A stretch of DNA of 33,988 bases, taken from contig JALHMO010000071.1 in assembly GCA_022844015.1 (NCBI GenBank), positions 1-33,988 of the forward strand, given 5' to 3'. The first letter of the stretch is position 1. Every line of letters starts with the position of its first letter. The DNA is from Reyranella sp. (GTDB lineage: Bacteria; Pseudomonadota; Alphaproteobacteria; Reyranellales; Reyranellaceae). Positions 8,830-15,615 of the stretch are shown piece by piece. The notes below the pieces were generated by a model that was given only the letters and a program-made list of their open reading frames with translations, had not been told where the DNA came from and did no database searches. The translations under genes were made by a program, and so were the position numbers.

Positions 8830-9162
8830 CTATCTTTTCTGCGGGGTGGGTTCCGGTCCCGGCGATGGCGTGATGCGCTGCGCCGGCAGCGGCGCAACGG
8901 TCTCGATCTTCTGCCGCTCCATTGTGGCCCGGCGCCGCGCCAGGAAGGCGGCGCGCTCGGCCGGCGTGTCCGGCTTGATCTCCAGTCGGTGGATACCCGG
9001 CGGGCTCACCGGGGCGGCTGGCAGCAAACCATTGGGCGATGGGGCGCCCTGAGCCGGCGGGACCGGCGGCGGATGCGGGCTGTCGGCCGGCTGCGCAGCC
9101 GCTTCAAAGCCGGCGAGCAGGATCAGCACCCCCAAGGCGGCGGACGACCGGACCGCCTTCAT
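8830..9162 (-). CDS. small proline-rich secreted protein
   Basis: A 110-residue protein with a signal peptide (MKAVRSSAALGVLILLAGFE, cleavage probably after AAA or AAQ). The mature part is rich in proline and has two low-complexity stretches (PHPPPVPPAQG and PSPGPEPTPQKR) around a charged helical segment (ERAAFLARRRATMERQK). The ATG overlaps the stop of the preceding mini-YD gene (ATGA), so the two are translationally coupled; GGGGGA lies upstream. The next gene, the large YD protein, begins nine bases after its stop. I do not recognise a family. Its position suggests a periplasmic helper or linker of the YD protein, which is inference. Confidence 0.7.
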   Translation of the reverse strand: MKAVRSSAALGVLILLAGFEAAAQPADSPHPPPVPPAQGAPSPNGLLPAAPVSPPGIHRLEIKPDTPAERAAFLARRRATMERQKIETVAPLPAQRITPSPGPEPTPQKR

Positions 9163-9449
9163 GTGTTCCCCCAGCGTGCATTGTTCCAGTTGAAGCAGCC
9201 CCACACGCCGGTGCTGCTGGCGCTGGTCACCAGGATCTTCTGCGAGGTCCGGTTGCCGTTGGGGTCGTAGGTGTAGGCGATGCAGACGCCGGTATCGTAG
9301 CTCGCCGTGGCGATGCGGCCGAGCGCGTCGTAGGTGTAGACGACGGAACCGTTCACGGCGAACGCGCCCGTCGAGGCCCACCCGCCAGCGGCGGCGGCCC
9401 CGAGCAGCGCGGCGATCACGAGGGCCCTGCGCAGACCTGACTTCGGCAT
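9159..9449 (-). CDS. mini YD-repeat secreted protein
   Basis: A 96-residue product with an N-terminal signal sequence (MPKSGLRRALVIAALLGAAA) followed by two YD motifs in about 35 residues: VVYTYDALGRIATASYD and IAYTYDPNGNRTSQK. The tail (GVWGCFNWNNARWGNT) is rich in Trp and Asn; there are two Cys residues in the mature part. YD repeats normally come in long arrays that form a shell, so a free-standing pair is unusual. It could be an accessory piece, or a leftover tip from recombination with the large YD gene, although it has its own signal peptide and its stop overlaps the start of the next gene, which argues for a maintained gene. It starts 37 bases after the tail-fibre-like gene. Confidence 0.75.
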   Translation of the reverse strand: MPKSGLRRALVIAALLGAAAAGGWASTGAFAVNGSVVYTYDALGRIATASYDTGVCIAYTYDPNGNRTSQKILVTSASSTGVWGCFNWNNARWGNT

Positions 9450-9486
9450 GGCGTCGATCTCCCGGATGCGAGGTTGACGGCCGGCC

Positions 9487-10481
9487 TCACCAGCCGCGAC
9501 GGGCGACGAACTTGTACTGCCAGTTGGCGAGGGTCAGGGTGACGCTGACGGCGGAGCCCTTGTTCGAGGTGACATAGGGCGTGGGCGAGGTGGCGAAGAA
9601 GGTCAGGCCGCCGCGGTTGGCGGTCAGCGCCAGCGGCAGGGTGAAGGTGCCGTAGTTCCCGATCAGGCTGGCGGCGTGCAGCGTGTCGCCGACGATGTAC
9701 CCGTGCTCGGGCGTGACGTTCACGACGATGAAGTCGTAGAAGGTCGGCTTGATCCCGATATTGTGGTTCGAGGCCACCCAGTTGCCGGCCACCAGGGGCC
9801 ACGCGAGCAAGCCTTCGAACACGCCGTTGTAGGCATATGGAATGGTGCTGGTGACCGTGGTCGGGCTGGTCGCCGCCTCGCCGACGAAGACGACGTTGGC
9901 TTGCGGCGCCAGCGAGCCGTTGCCGAGATAGCCCTTCATCTCGCCGATGTTGAAGGTGAACTGGCCGCTCTGGATCGAGGGCGTGCCACCGGCCTGGTAG
10001 ACCGGCTCGCGGATGGTCGAGGCGGTGGTCAGCGTGCCGTTGGCAGCGACGGTTACGTAAAGGTAGTTCGTGGTGTTCGCGACCAGCCCGCTCCAAGCGA
10101 GGTTGCTGGCGCTGAACCCGACGAAGTCCCTCTGCTTGCCGGTGGCCGGATCGTTGCCGTTGGCGGCCGTCACTGTCAGCGGCGTAGTGCCGGTCAGGCC
10201 GACGGATGTCACGGAAAGCGATACCGACGTCGCCGGCAGGAAGCTCGGAACACCGCCGGTGGTCACCGGCCCCGAGGTCACGACCTGGCGCACTGCCGAA
10301 CCGCCGCTCAGGACGAGCGCGTTGATACAGTTGAGGAGGTGAGTGAAGTTGCTCATGACCTGGGTGGCGTCGGCCAGCGTGCCATTGGTCAGGGTATTGG
10401 GAATGGCGCCGAGGTCTGCGCGCGCACCGGACTGCAGGTCAGCGCCGCGGCGATGAATAACGCAAACATCGTCCTGATCAT
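9487..10481 (-). pseudogene. secreted tail-fibre-like protein, frameshifted near the start
   Basis: The ATG at 10481 follows GGGGGA and encodes a signal peptide (MIRTMFALFIAAALTCSPVR). That frame stops after 30 codons, while the adjacent frame carries the rest, about 310 residues, beginning DLGAIPNTLTNGTLADATQV. The two join perfectly if one CG is removed from the GCGCGCGC run at 10418-10425, giving SPVRADLGAIPNTL. The segment TNGTLADATQVMSNFTHLLN resembles the start of phage tail-fibre and related phage-derived surface proteins; the rest is beta-rich, with many Thr, Val and Gly. It is the first gene of the cassette. It may be a decayed gene, a phase-variable gene or a sequence error. Function is unknown. 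Confidence 0.7.
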
Positions 10482-10680
10482 GTCGAATTCCCCCTTGGCC
10501 GGGTTGTGACGCGTGCCGACTTGGACGTTGTGCACCAGCGGCGACGCTTCTCGCAGCATCGGACGTCCACTCACAAAAGCGCAATCGATTGCACCTGTAG
10601 TGGCTTATGCAAGCGCTAGCTTGCGCCGACTAGAAACGATTGGCAATGCTACCGTTGGTATCGGGAGATATGCGGAAGCG
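10482..10680. promoter_or_regulatory. upstream region of the YD cassette with two palindromes
   Basis: Two inverted repeats lie about 30 bases apart centre to centre: GCAATCGATTGC (10581-10592, a perfect palindrome with the AAnCGnTT core common to LacI/GalR-type operators) and GCAAGC-GCTA-GCTTGC (10609-10624). They are 100 to 143 bases upstream of the minus-strand start at 10481 and just left of the metG remnant. No strong promoter is visible; a weak TTGCAT lies near 10607 on the minus strand. An operator role is inferred from the shape only, and no regulator gene is nearby. Confidence 0.3.
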
Positions 10681-11457
10681 ACGCTCCTGGGATCAGGGCT
10701 GCCCCTGAAACTCCCCGACGTCATCAAGGGCTTCAACTGGCTGACCTACGAAGGCGGCAAGTTCTCGACCAGCCGCCGGCGCGGCATCTTCACCGATGCC
10801 GCCCTCGACCTGCTGCCCGCCGACACTTGGCGGTGGTGGCTCGCGGCGAACGCGCCGGAAGGCTCCGACAGCGACTTCACCGTCGAGCGCTTCGTCGACG
10901 GGGTGAACAAGGACCTCGCCGATACCTTCGGCAACCTGGTCAACCGCTGCCTCAGCTTCGCCGCCTCGGCGTTCGGCGGCACCGTCCCGGCAGGCGGGCA
11001 ACCCGGTCCCGCCGAGCAAGCGCTGGTTGAGCGGCTGGATCTGGAACTGGCTGCGCTTTGCCGCCATCACGACGGGCTGGCGTTGCGCAAGGCCGCCGCC
11101 TCCGTACGGTCGGTGTGGAAAACCGCCAACGCCTACGTCGCCGAGGCCGCGCCATGGTCCGTCCTGAAGCACGATCGCGACCGCGCCGCCGTCCTCACCC
11201 GGACGGCGCTCAATCTCGTGCGCCTGTCGGCGACTGTGGCCTGGCCGTTCATTCCCCGGGCCGCCAGCCTCGTGCTGCGCTGTCTCGGCGAGGACGCCGA
11301 TCCACCGACCTGGATCAGCGACGGACCGACGGCGATCGCCGCCCTGCCCGCCGGCCGCACGCTCTCCGTGCCGCCGCCGCTGTTCCCGAAGATCACGGCC
11401 GCGAGCCTCGCCGCGCCGCGCTCGCCTGCTCCTGCCCCAGGCGGGGCATGCGCATGA
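10681..11457 (+). pseudogene. metG copy 3, 5'-truncated remnant
   Basis: From TLLGSGLPLKLPDVIKG on, this frame matches residues 308 to the end of the intact MetRS, including the KFSTS motif and the whole anticodon-binding part; it ends with a few extra, unlike residues. Similarity stops sharply at about 10678. The catalytic N-terminal half with the HLGN motif and zinc knuckle is absent, so it cannot aminoacylate. The frame is open back to 10513, but no in-frame start with a ribosome binding site lies near the boundary. Bases 10714-10959 are identical to 1559-1804 in copy 1, while the flanks differ at many mostly synonymous sites. It marks the right end of the YD cassette. Confidence 0.85.
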
Positions 11458-11619
11458 GGAAGAATCGATGGTGGCTGCAAAAGAGAGCCAACCCGGCTTC
11501 TCGGTCTACCCGCGCATGTAATCTCATGACAGCAGGGCCAGATCCCCACAATTCGAAGAACACCGACCCGATCGCCATGGCCGGCGCAAGCGAACCCACT
11601 CATGACGAACAGCCATTCC

Positions 11620-11682
11620 TTTGCGTCACTGCCAAGTCATTGATTTCGAAGGCCAATGACGCTGTGACGCAAATGACGCAAG
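11620..11682 (+). repeat. inverted-repeat element with TGACGCAA ends, copy 1
   Basis: A ten-base inverted repeat (TTTGCGTCAC / GTGACGCAAA) encloses TTGATTTCGAAGGC; a further ATGACGCAA follows directly. The same core with different, GACCGC-type outer sequence recurs at 11804-11868. Confidence 0.55.
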
Positions 11683-11803
11683 ATTTCACGCTGTCTTTTC
11701 GCGGCCGCTCCGGGAAGGAGAGCCGAGACCGGGACGGAGCGGGCATCCGATGACTGCGACCGCAAGACGACGGCTGCGACCGCAACAGGCGGGCCGAACG
11801 GTC

Positions 11804-11868
11804 GCTTGCGGCCGGTCCAACTCCTTGATTCCAAAGGCTGCGACCGCAACGACCGCACCGACCGCAAG
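11804..11868 (+). repeat. related element with GACCGCA units, copy 2
   Basis: The core TTGATTCCAAAGGC matches the first element at 12 of 14 bases. It is followed by TGCGACCGCAA and two more GACCGCA-type units and preceded by CTTGCGG, the partial inverted counterpart of CCGCAAG. Confidence 0.45.
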
Positions 11869-12009
11869 AACTGGGGGGTCGTTCCATTCTGCTGGACGGC
11901 GTGTCCGTGTCTCCGCCGGCGATGGTGCGGCTCCGGCGCCCCCGACGCGACGCGTCCAGGGGCCGCTTCAGCCGCGCAGGCCCGCTCCGCGCGCGCGGCC
12001 GACCCGGCG

Positions 12010-12642
12010 TCAGGCCGGCCGCCCGCCGGACGGCATGGGCGTTCCGGCGAGCGCCGCCTCGAGCAGCACGAGCCGATCGTTGCCCCAGAACAGGCGATCG
12101 TCGACCGCGAAGGTCGGCACGCCGAACACGCCGCGGGCGCGCGCCTCCTCGATCAGGGCCTCGTGAGCGACTTTGGCCTGCGGTGCCTCGAGGGTATCGG
12201 CAAAGGCCTTCGCGTCGATCCCCAGGAGCGCGGGAAGCTCGCCGATGGCGGCATCGTCGATCTCGCGTCGTTCGACGAAGATCATCATCATGAGCTGCCG
12301 GCAGCACGCGACCAGGGCACCCTGGGCACCGGCCGCCAGGCAGGCGAGCGCCGGCAAGGCCGGGTCGACGCGAAACGGCTTCGGCTCCTCGAAGGGCACG
12401 CCGTAGTGGGCCGCCCAGCATTTCGCGTCGTAGGCGCGCCACGCCCCGTCGTACTGGCCGGACACCGGCTGCTGGCGGAACGGGTTGCTGCCGCGGCGGT
12501 CCAGCAAGGTGCCGCTGGCGATCGGCTTCCAGATGAACCGGCAGCCGAGCTCGCGCTCGATGCGCGCGACCTGGGTGGCGGCCAGGTAGGAGTACCGGCT
12601 GCCGAGGCCGAGATAGAAGTCGATCGTCGTGGCGGCGTCCAT
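12010..12642 (-). CDS. DsbA-family / 2-hydroxychromene-2-carboxylate isomerase-like protein
   Basis: A 210-residue cytoplasmic protein with the thioredoxin-like fold of the DsbA/NahD group. It opens with TIDFYLGLGSRYSYLAATQV, where the S-x-Y-S-Y pattern replaces the CxxC of true oxidoreductases, as in NahD-type glutathione-dependent isomerases. An inserted helical domain follows, then the cis-proline signature GVFGVPTFAVDDRLFWGNDR near residues 172-192, which is highly typical. Known members isomerise 2-hydroxychromene-2-carboxylate in naphthalene breakdown; the substrate here is unknown. It is the last gene of a minus-strand operon, 15 bases after the TauD-like gene, so it probably acts on a ring- or acyl-CoA-related intermediate. 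Confidence 0.85.
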   Translation of the reverse strand: MDAATTIDFYLGLGSRYSYLAATQVARIERELGCRFIWKPIASGTLLDRRGSNPFRQQPVSGQYDGAWRAYDAKCWAAHYGVPFEEPKPFRVDPALPALACLAAGAQGALVACCRQLMMMIFVERREIDDAAIGELPALLGIDAKAFADTLEAPQAKVAHEALIEEARARGVFGVPTFAVDDRLFWGNDRLVLLEAALAGTPMPSGGRPA

Positions 12643-12657
12643 CCGGGCCGCCGCCGC

Positions 12658-13494
12658 CTAGCGCGGCTTGTCGCCGGCAATCGTGATGCGGTGCATCACC
12701 CGGCGATGGCCGTGATAGTCGTTGATCGGGTTGTGCATGGCGCAGCGATTGTCCCAGAAGGCCAGCGAGCCGACCTCCCAGTGGAAGCGGCAGGTGAACT
12801 CCGGCCGCGTCTGGTGCTCCCACAGGAACTTCAGGAGCGGCAGGCTCTCCTTCTCGGTCCAGCCCTTGATGTGCGCGGTGTGGGCGTCGGACGTATAGAG
12901 CGCCTTGCGCCCGGTCTCGGGATGGGTGCGCACGATCGGGTGCTCGGCGCTCAGCGCCTTGTGCTCGACGCCGGCGGCCTTCAGGCGATCCTCGCGGGTC
13001 CGGGTCACGTCGGCCTTGACCGAAGAGCTGACGCCGATCAGGCCGTCGAGCGTCTGCTTCAGGCCGTCCGACAGCGCCTCGTAGGCGAGGTACTGGTTGG
13101 CGAACATCGTGTCGCCGCCATAGGGCGGCACCTCGCGCGCCAGCAGCATGCTGCCCATCGGCGGGATCGGCAGATAGGTCGTGTCGGAATGCCAGATGCC
13201 GCCGAAATTGTTGCGCTCGTGCTCGAGCTTGACCACCGGCGTGATCATCGGCGATTCGGGCAGGCCCTTGAGCTGCGGGTACTCGATCGGCTCGCCGAAG
13301 CGGCGGGCGAAGCCGAGCTGCTGCTGCGGCGTCACCTTCTGGCCGCGCAGGAAGATCACCAGGTGGTCGAGGAAGGCTTGCCGCACCTCCCCCACGACCT
13401 CGTCGTCGAGCTCGCGCGCCATGTCGACGCCGTGGATCTCCGCGCCCAGCGCGCCGGCGATCGGCCGAACCTCGATGTGACGATAGTTCCTCAT
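12658..13494 (-). CDS. TauD/TfdA-family 2-oxoglutarate-dependent dioxygenase
   Basis: A 278-residue Fe(II)/2-oxoglutarate dioxygenase. The iron-binding triad is visible: H102 and D104 in WHSDTTY and H254 in WDNRCAMHNPINDY; the arginines in HRRVMHR near 264-269 would bind the 2-oxoglutarate carboxylate. The N-terminal part (PIAGALGAEIHGVDMARELD) and the FLRGQKVTPQQQLGFARRFG segment are standard for the family. Family members hydroxylate taurine, 2,4-D and other sulphonates or aryloxy acids. The substrate cannot be assigned. The gene lies six bases after the hydratase-like gene and before the DsbA-like isomerase, so a short catabolic operon is likely. Confidence 0.92.
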   Translation of the reverse strand: MRNYRHIEVRPIAGALGAEIHGVDMARELDDEVVGEVRQAFLDHLVIFLRGQKVTPQQQLGFARRFGEPIEYPQLKGLPESPMITPVVKLEHERNNFGGIWHSDTTYLPIPPMGSMLLAREVPPYGGDTMFANQYLAYEALSDGLKQTLDGLIGVSSSVKADVTRTREDRLKAAGVEHKALSAEHPIVRTHPETGRKALYTSDAHTAHIKGWTEKESLPLLKFLWEHQTRPEFTCRFHWEVGSLAFWDNRCAMHNPINDYHGHRRVMHRITIAGDKPR

Positions 13495-13500
13495 GTCTCT

Positions 13501-14340
13501 CTATCCTTTCACCCAGGGCGGCGCTGTCTTGGCCATGAAAGCCTTGATGCCGAGCGAGGCCTGCGGCCGGCGCAGCAGGCCGACCAGCCGTTCGGCCGCA
13601 TCGTCGAGCACGGCGTGGTCGTCCCGGGCGGCGCAGGCCAGCACCAGGTCCTTGACGGTCGCCAGCGCCTGCGGCTCGAGCCGCAGGATGTCCTCGATCA
13701 CGGCGTCGAGCGTGCTGTCGATCTCGGCGGCCGTGGCGCAGAGATGGCGACCGATCCCCAACCTGTGGGCCTCGGCCGCGTCGATCACCCGGCCCGTCAC
13801 CGCAAGGTCGCGGACCACGCCCTCGCCCAGCCGGCGCACCAGGAACGGGATGATCTGCGACGGGATGAACCCGACCTTGGGCTCGGGCACGCCGAAGCGC
13901 GCGCTGGCATGCAGGATCACGACGTCCGAGCAGCACGCCATGCCGAACCCGCCACCCACCGCCGAGCCCTCGACGATCGAGACCGTGGCCTGCGGCAGGG
14001 TGTTGAGCGCGAGCAGCGCATCGCCGAACTGGCGGTAGGCCGGGACCAGCGGATCGTCCGCGCCATTGGCCGGCCGCGGCGGCATGTCGGCCATGGCATC
14101 GAGGTCGCCGCCGGCGCAGAAATGCCCGCCGGCGCCGCGCAGCACCAGCACCCGGCACTCGGCGTCGTCGCGCACCGCGGCGAAGGCCTGCTCCAGCTCG
14201 AGCATCATGGCGTGCGTCAGCGCATTGCGCCGCGCCGGACGGCTCAACGTCAGCCGGGTCACTGGGCCGCAGCGCGTCACATCGAGCGAGGTGTAGGCCG
14301 CCATGGCCGCCTTCTTAGCATCGCCGGCAGCGAAATTCAT
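13501..14340 (-). CDS. enoyl-CoA hydratase/isomerase family protein
   Basis: A crotonase-fold protein of about 279 residues. The oxyanion-hole segments are clear: GGHFCAGGDLDAM and GSAVGGGFGMACCSD. Of the two glutamates used by classical enoyl-CoA hydratase, the first is replaced (FGMA where CELA is usual) and the second is kept (VPEPKVGFIPSQ), a pattern seen in hydratases of branched or glutaconyl-CoA substrates, so simple fatty acid beta-oxidation is less likely. I start it at 14340 because GGGAGGGAG lies about eight bases upstream; a start at 14304 (MAAYTSLDV, with AAGAAGG before it) is also possible, and the frame is open to 14379. It is the first gene of the operon with the TauD-like and DsbA-like genes. 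Confidence 0.9.
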   Translation of the reverse strand: MNFAAGDAKKAAMAAYTSLDVTRCGPVTRLTLSRPARRNALTHAMMLELEQAFAAVRDDAECRVLVLRGAGGHFCAGGDLDAMADMPPRPANGADDPLVPAYRQFGDALLALNTLPQATVSIVEGSAVGGGFGMACCSDVVILHASARFGVPEPKVGFIPSQIIPFLVRRLGEGVVRDLAVTGRVIDAAEAHRLGIGRHLCATAAEIDSTLDAVIEDILRLEPQALATVKDLVLACAARDDHAVLDDAAERLVGLLRRPQASLGIKAFMAKTAPPWVKG

Positions 14341-14388
14341 GGATACGCTCCCTCCCCCGTCCTGCGTTTCCGAGTTCACGGATCAGGT

Positions 14389-14574
14389 TGTCCTCCCTGC
14401 GCGAAGCGCGGGGAGGTGCCCCCGAAGGGGGCGGAGGGGTCATGAGCCAAGGGTCTCGGCGTCAGTCACCGATCAGCGTCGTCACTATGATGAGCGTTCT
14501 GGCAACGCGTGTGTTGCTCTCGACCCCTCCGCCCCCTTCGGGGGCACCTCCCCGCGCTGCGCGCAGGGAGGACA
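14389..14574. repeat. palindromic intergenic repeat, family A, inverted pair
   Basis: Two 53-base arms (14389-14441 and 14522-14574) are reverse complements with one mismatch, separated by 80 bases. Each arm holds two small hairpins: CCTCCCTGCGCG...CGCGGGGAGG and GCCCCCGAAGGGGGC, and ends in GGAGGGGTC. Related units occur at 17196-17412 and 26930-27283. They resemble REP-type elements of alphaproteobacterial chromosomes. Confidence 0.75.
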
Positions 14575-14596
14575 GTATGAGTGTAGGCTCCCGGGG

Positions 14597-15424
14597 ATGA
14601 AGTCTTTCCTGGCCGCGCTCTTCGTCACCTTCGCCGGCGTCACCGCGTCGGCGCAGGAGTGGGCCAACGTCGCCACGCCGACGGCCGGGCCGCCGCAATC
14701 GATCGGCTTCTACACGGCAGGCTGCCTGCAGGGAGCCCAGGCCCTGCCGCTCGACGGCCCGGGCTACGAGGCGATCCGGGTCAGCCGCAATCGCTACTGG
14801 GGACAGCCGGTCACCATCGACTTCATCAGGACGCTGTCGGAGAAGGTGCGGGCGGACGGCCAGGCGCCGCTCTACATCGGCGACATCGGCCAGCCGCGCG
14901 GTGGCCCGGCACCGTCGGGCCATGCCAGCCATCAGACCGGGCTCGATGCCGACATCTGGTTCGAGCGCCAGCCCGGGGCGCGGCGGGCGCCGGCGGAGCG
15001 CGAGAACCCGCGCCTGCGCTCGCTGGTGCGGGCGGACGACGGCGGCATCGACGACAGCGTCCTCACGCAGCAGCACGTCACCCTGCTGCGGCTCGCCGCC
15101 GGCATGCCGCATCTCGATCGCATCTTCGTCAACAAGTGGATCAAGCAGCGGCTCTGCCAGGCCGTCGGCGGCAATCGCGCCTGGCTGCGCAAGCTGGTCG
15201 TCTGGGTCGGCCACGACGCGCACTTCCACGTCAGGCTCCACTGCCCGCCGGGCAACCCGCAGTGCCAGCCCCAGGCCGGCTACTACGAGGACGACGGCTG
15301 CGGCGAGCAGCTCGATCTCTGGTTCACCCGTCCGCCGGTCACCCTGCCGCCGCCCGGCACGCCGCAGCAGCCCTACCGGCCGAAGCTGCCCGCCGCCTGC
15401 ACGGCCGTGCTGAAGGCGCCGTAG
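14597..15424 (+). CDS. mepA: penicillin-insensitive murein endopeptidase
   Basis: A 275-residue periplasmic zinc peptidase that cuts D-Ala-meso-diaminopimelate cross-links in peptidoglycan. A signal peptide is clear (MKSFLAALFVTFAGVTASAQ). The LAS-type metallopeptidase motifs are present: GHASHQTGLDADIWF near residues 108-122 (zinc ligands His112 and Asp119, with His109 nearby) and GHDAHFHVRLHCP near 210-222. The length matches E. coli MepA (about 274). The start at 14597 has CCGGGG before it and the frame upstream belongs to repeat family A. It stands alone between repeats, with no obvious partner gene. Confidence 0.95.
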   Translation: MKSFLAALFVTFAGVTASAQEWANVATPTAGPPQSIGFYTAGCLQGAQALPLDGPGYEAIRVSRNRYWGQPVTIDFIRTLSEKVRADGQAPLYIGDIGQPRGGPAPSGHASHQTGLDADIWFERQPGARRAPAERENPRLRSLVRADDGGIDDSVLTQQHVTLLRLAAGMPHLDRIFVNKWIKQRLCQAVGGNRAWLRKLVVWVGHDAHFHVRLHCPPGNPQCQPQAGYYEDDGCGEQLDLWFTRPPVTLPPPGTPQQPYRPKLPAACTAVLKAP

Positions 15425-15459
15425 AGCAAGATTATCTCAGGTCGCAGCACCAAAGAACA

Positions 15460-15563
15460 CCTCACCTTGAGGAGCCGCGCGCCGCGCGGCGTCTCGAAAG
15501 GTGGGTAACAGACGTACTCTGGCCGACCCTTCGCGGCCTGCAGCCGCTCCTCAGGGTGAGGTC
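15460..15563. repeat. palindromic intergenic repeat, family B
   Basis: CCTCACCTTGAGGAGCCGCG...GGCGTCTCGAAAGGTGGG (15460-15505) is followed by its inverted counterpart CCTTCGCGGCCTGCAGCCGCTCCTCAGGGTGAGG (about 15527-15561). The same family occurs at 22973-23138 and 31558-31775. No gene lies in 15425-15615. Confidence 0.7.
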
Positions 15564-15615
15564 ATTCCTTGCTGCTTCGAGCGAGCAAGAACACGTTCTC
15601 GCCGCTCCACCAGCC

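Larger units (their letters stand above)
11458..12009. other. non-coding region with two repeat elements
   Basis: No convincing gene. Two related elements are present. The first (about 11620-11682) has TTTGCGTCAC at 11620-11629 inverted against GTGACGCAAA at 11664-11673, then ATGACGCAA again at 11673-11681. The second (about 11804-11868) has CTTGCGG, then TGCGACCGCAA at 11839-11849 and GACCGC units after it. Both hold the same core, TTGATTTCGAAGGC (11640-11653) and TTGATTCCAAAGGC (11825-11838). TGCGACCGCAA also occurs at 11755-11765 and 11775-11785. The frames crossing this region have no start signal or protein pattern. Confidence 0.55.

Noticed and set aside
10681..11457. Copy 3 of metG as a functional stand-alone anticodon-binding protein
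   Set aside because: There is no in-frame start codon with a ribosome binding site near the homology border, and similarity begins abruptly in mid-domain.
11600..14158. An 852-codon minus-strand open frame
   Set aside because: It runs through the three real genes in a wrong frame and has an Arg-, Ala- and Gly-rich composition typical of a shifted frame.
11806..14445. An 879-codon plus-strand open frame
   Set aside because: It is the shadow of the three minus-strand genes (hydratase, TauD-like, DsbA-like), whose motifs are unmistakable.
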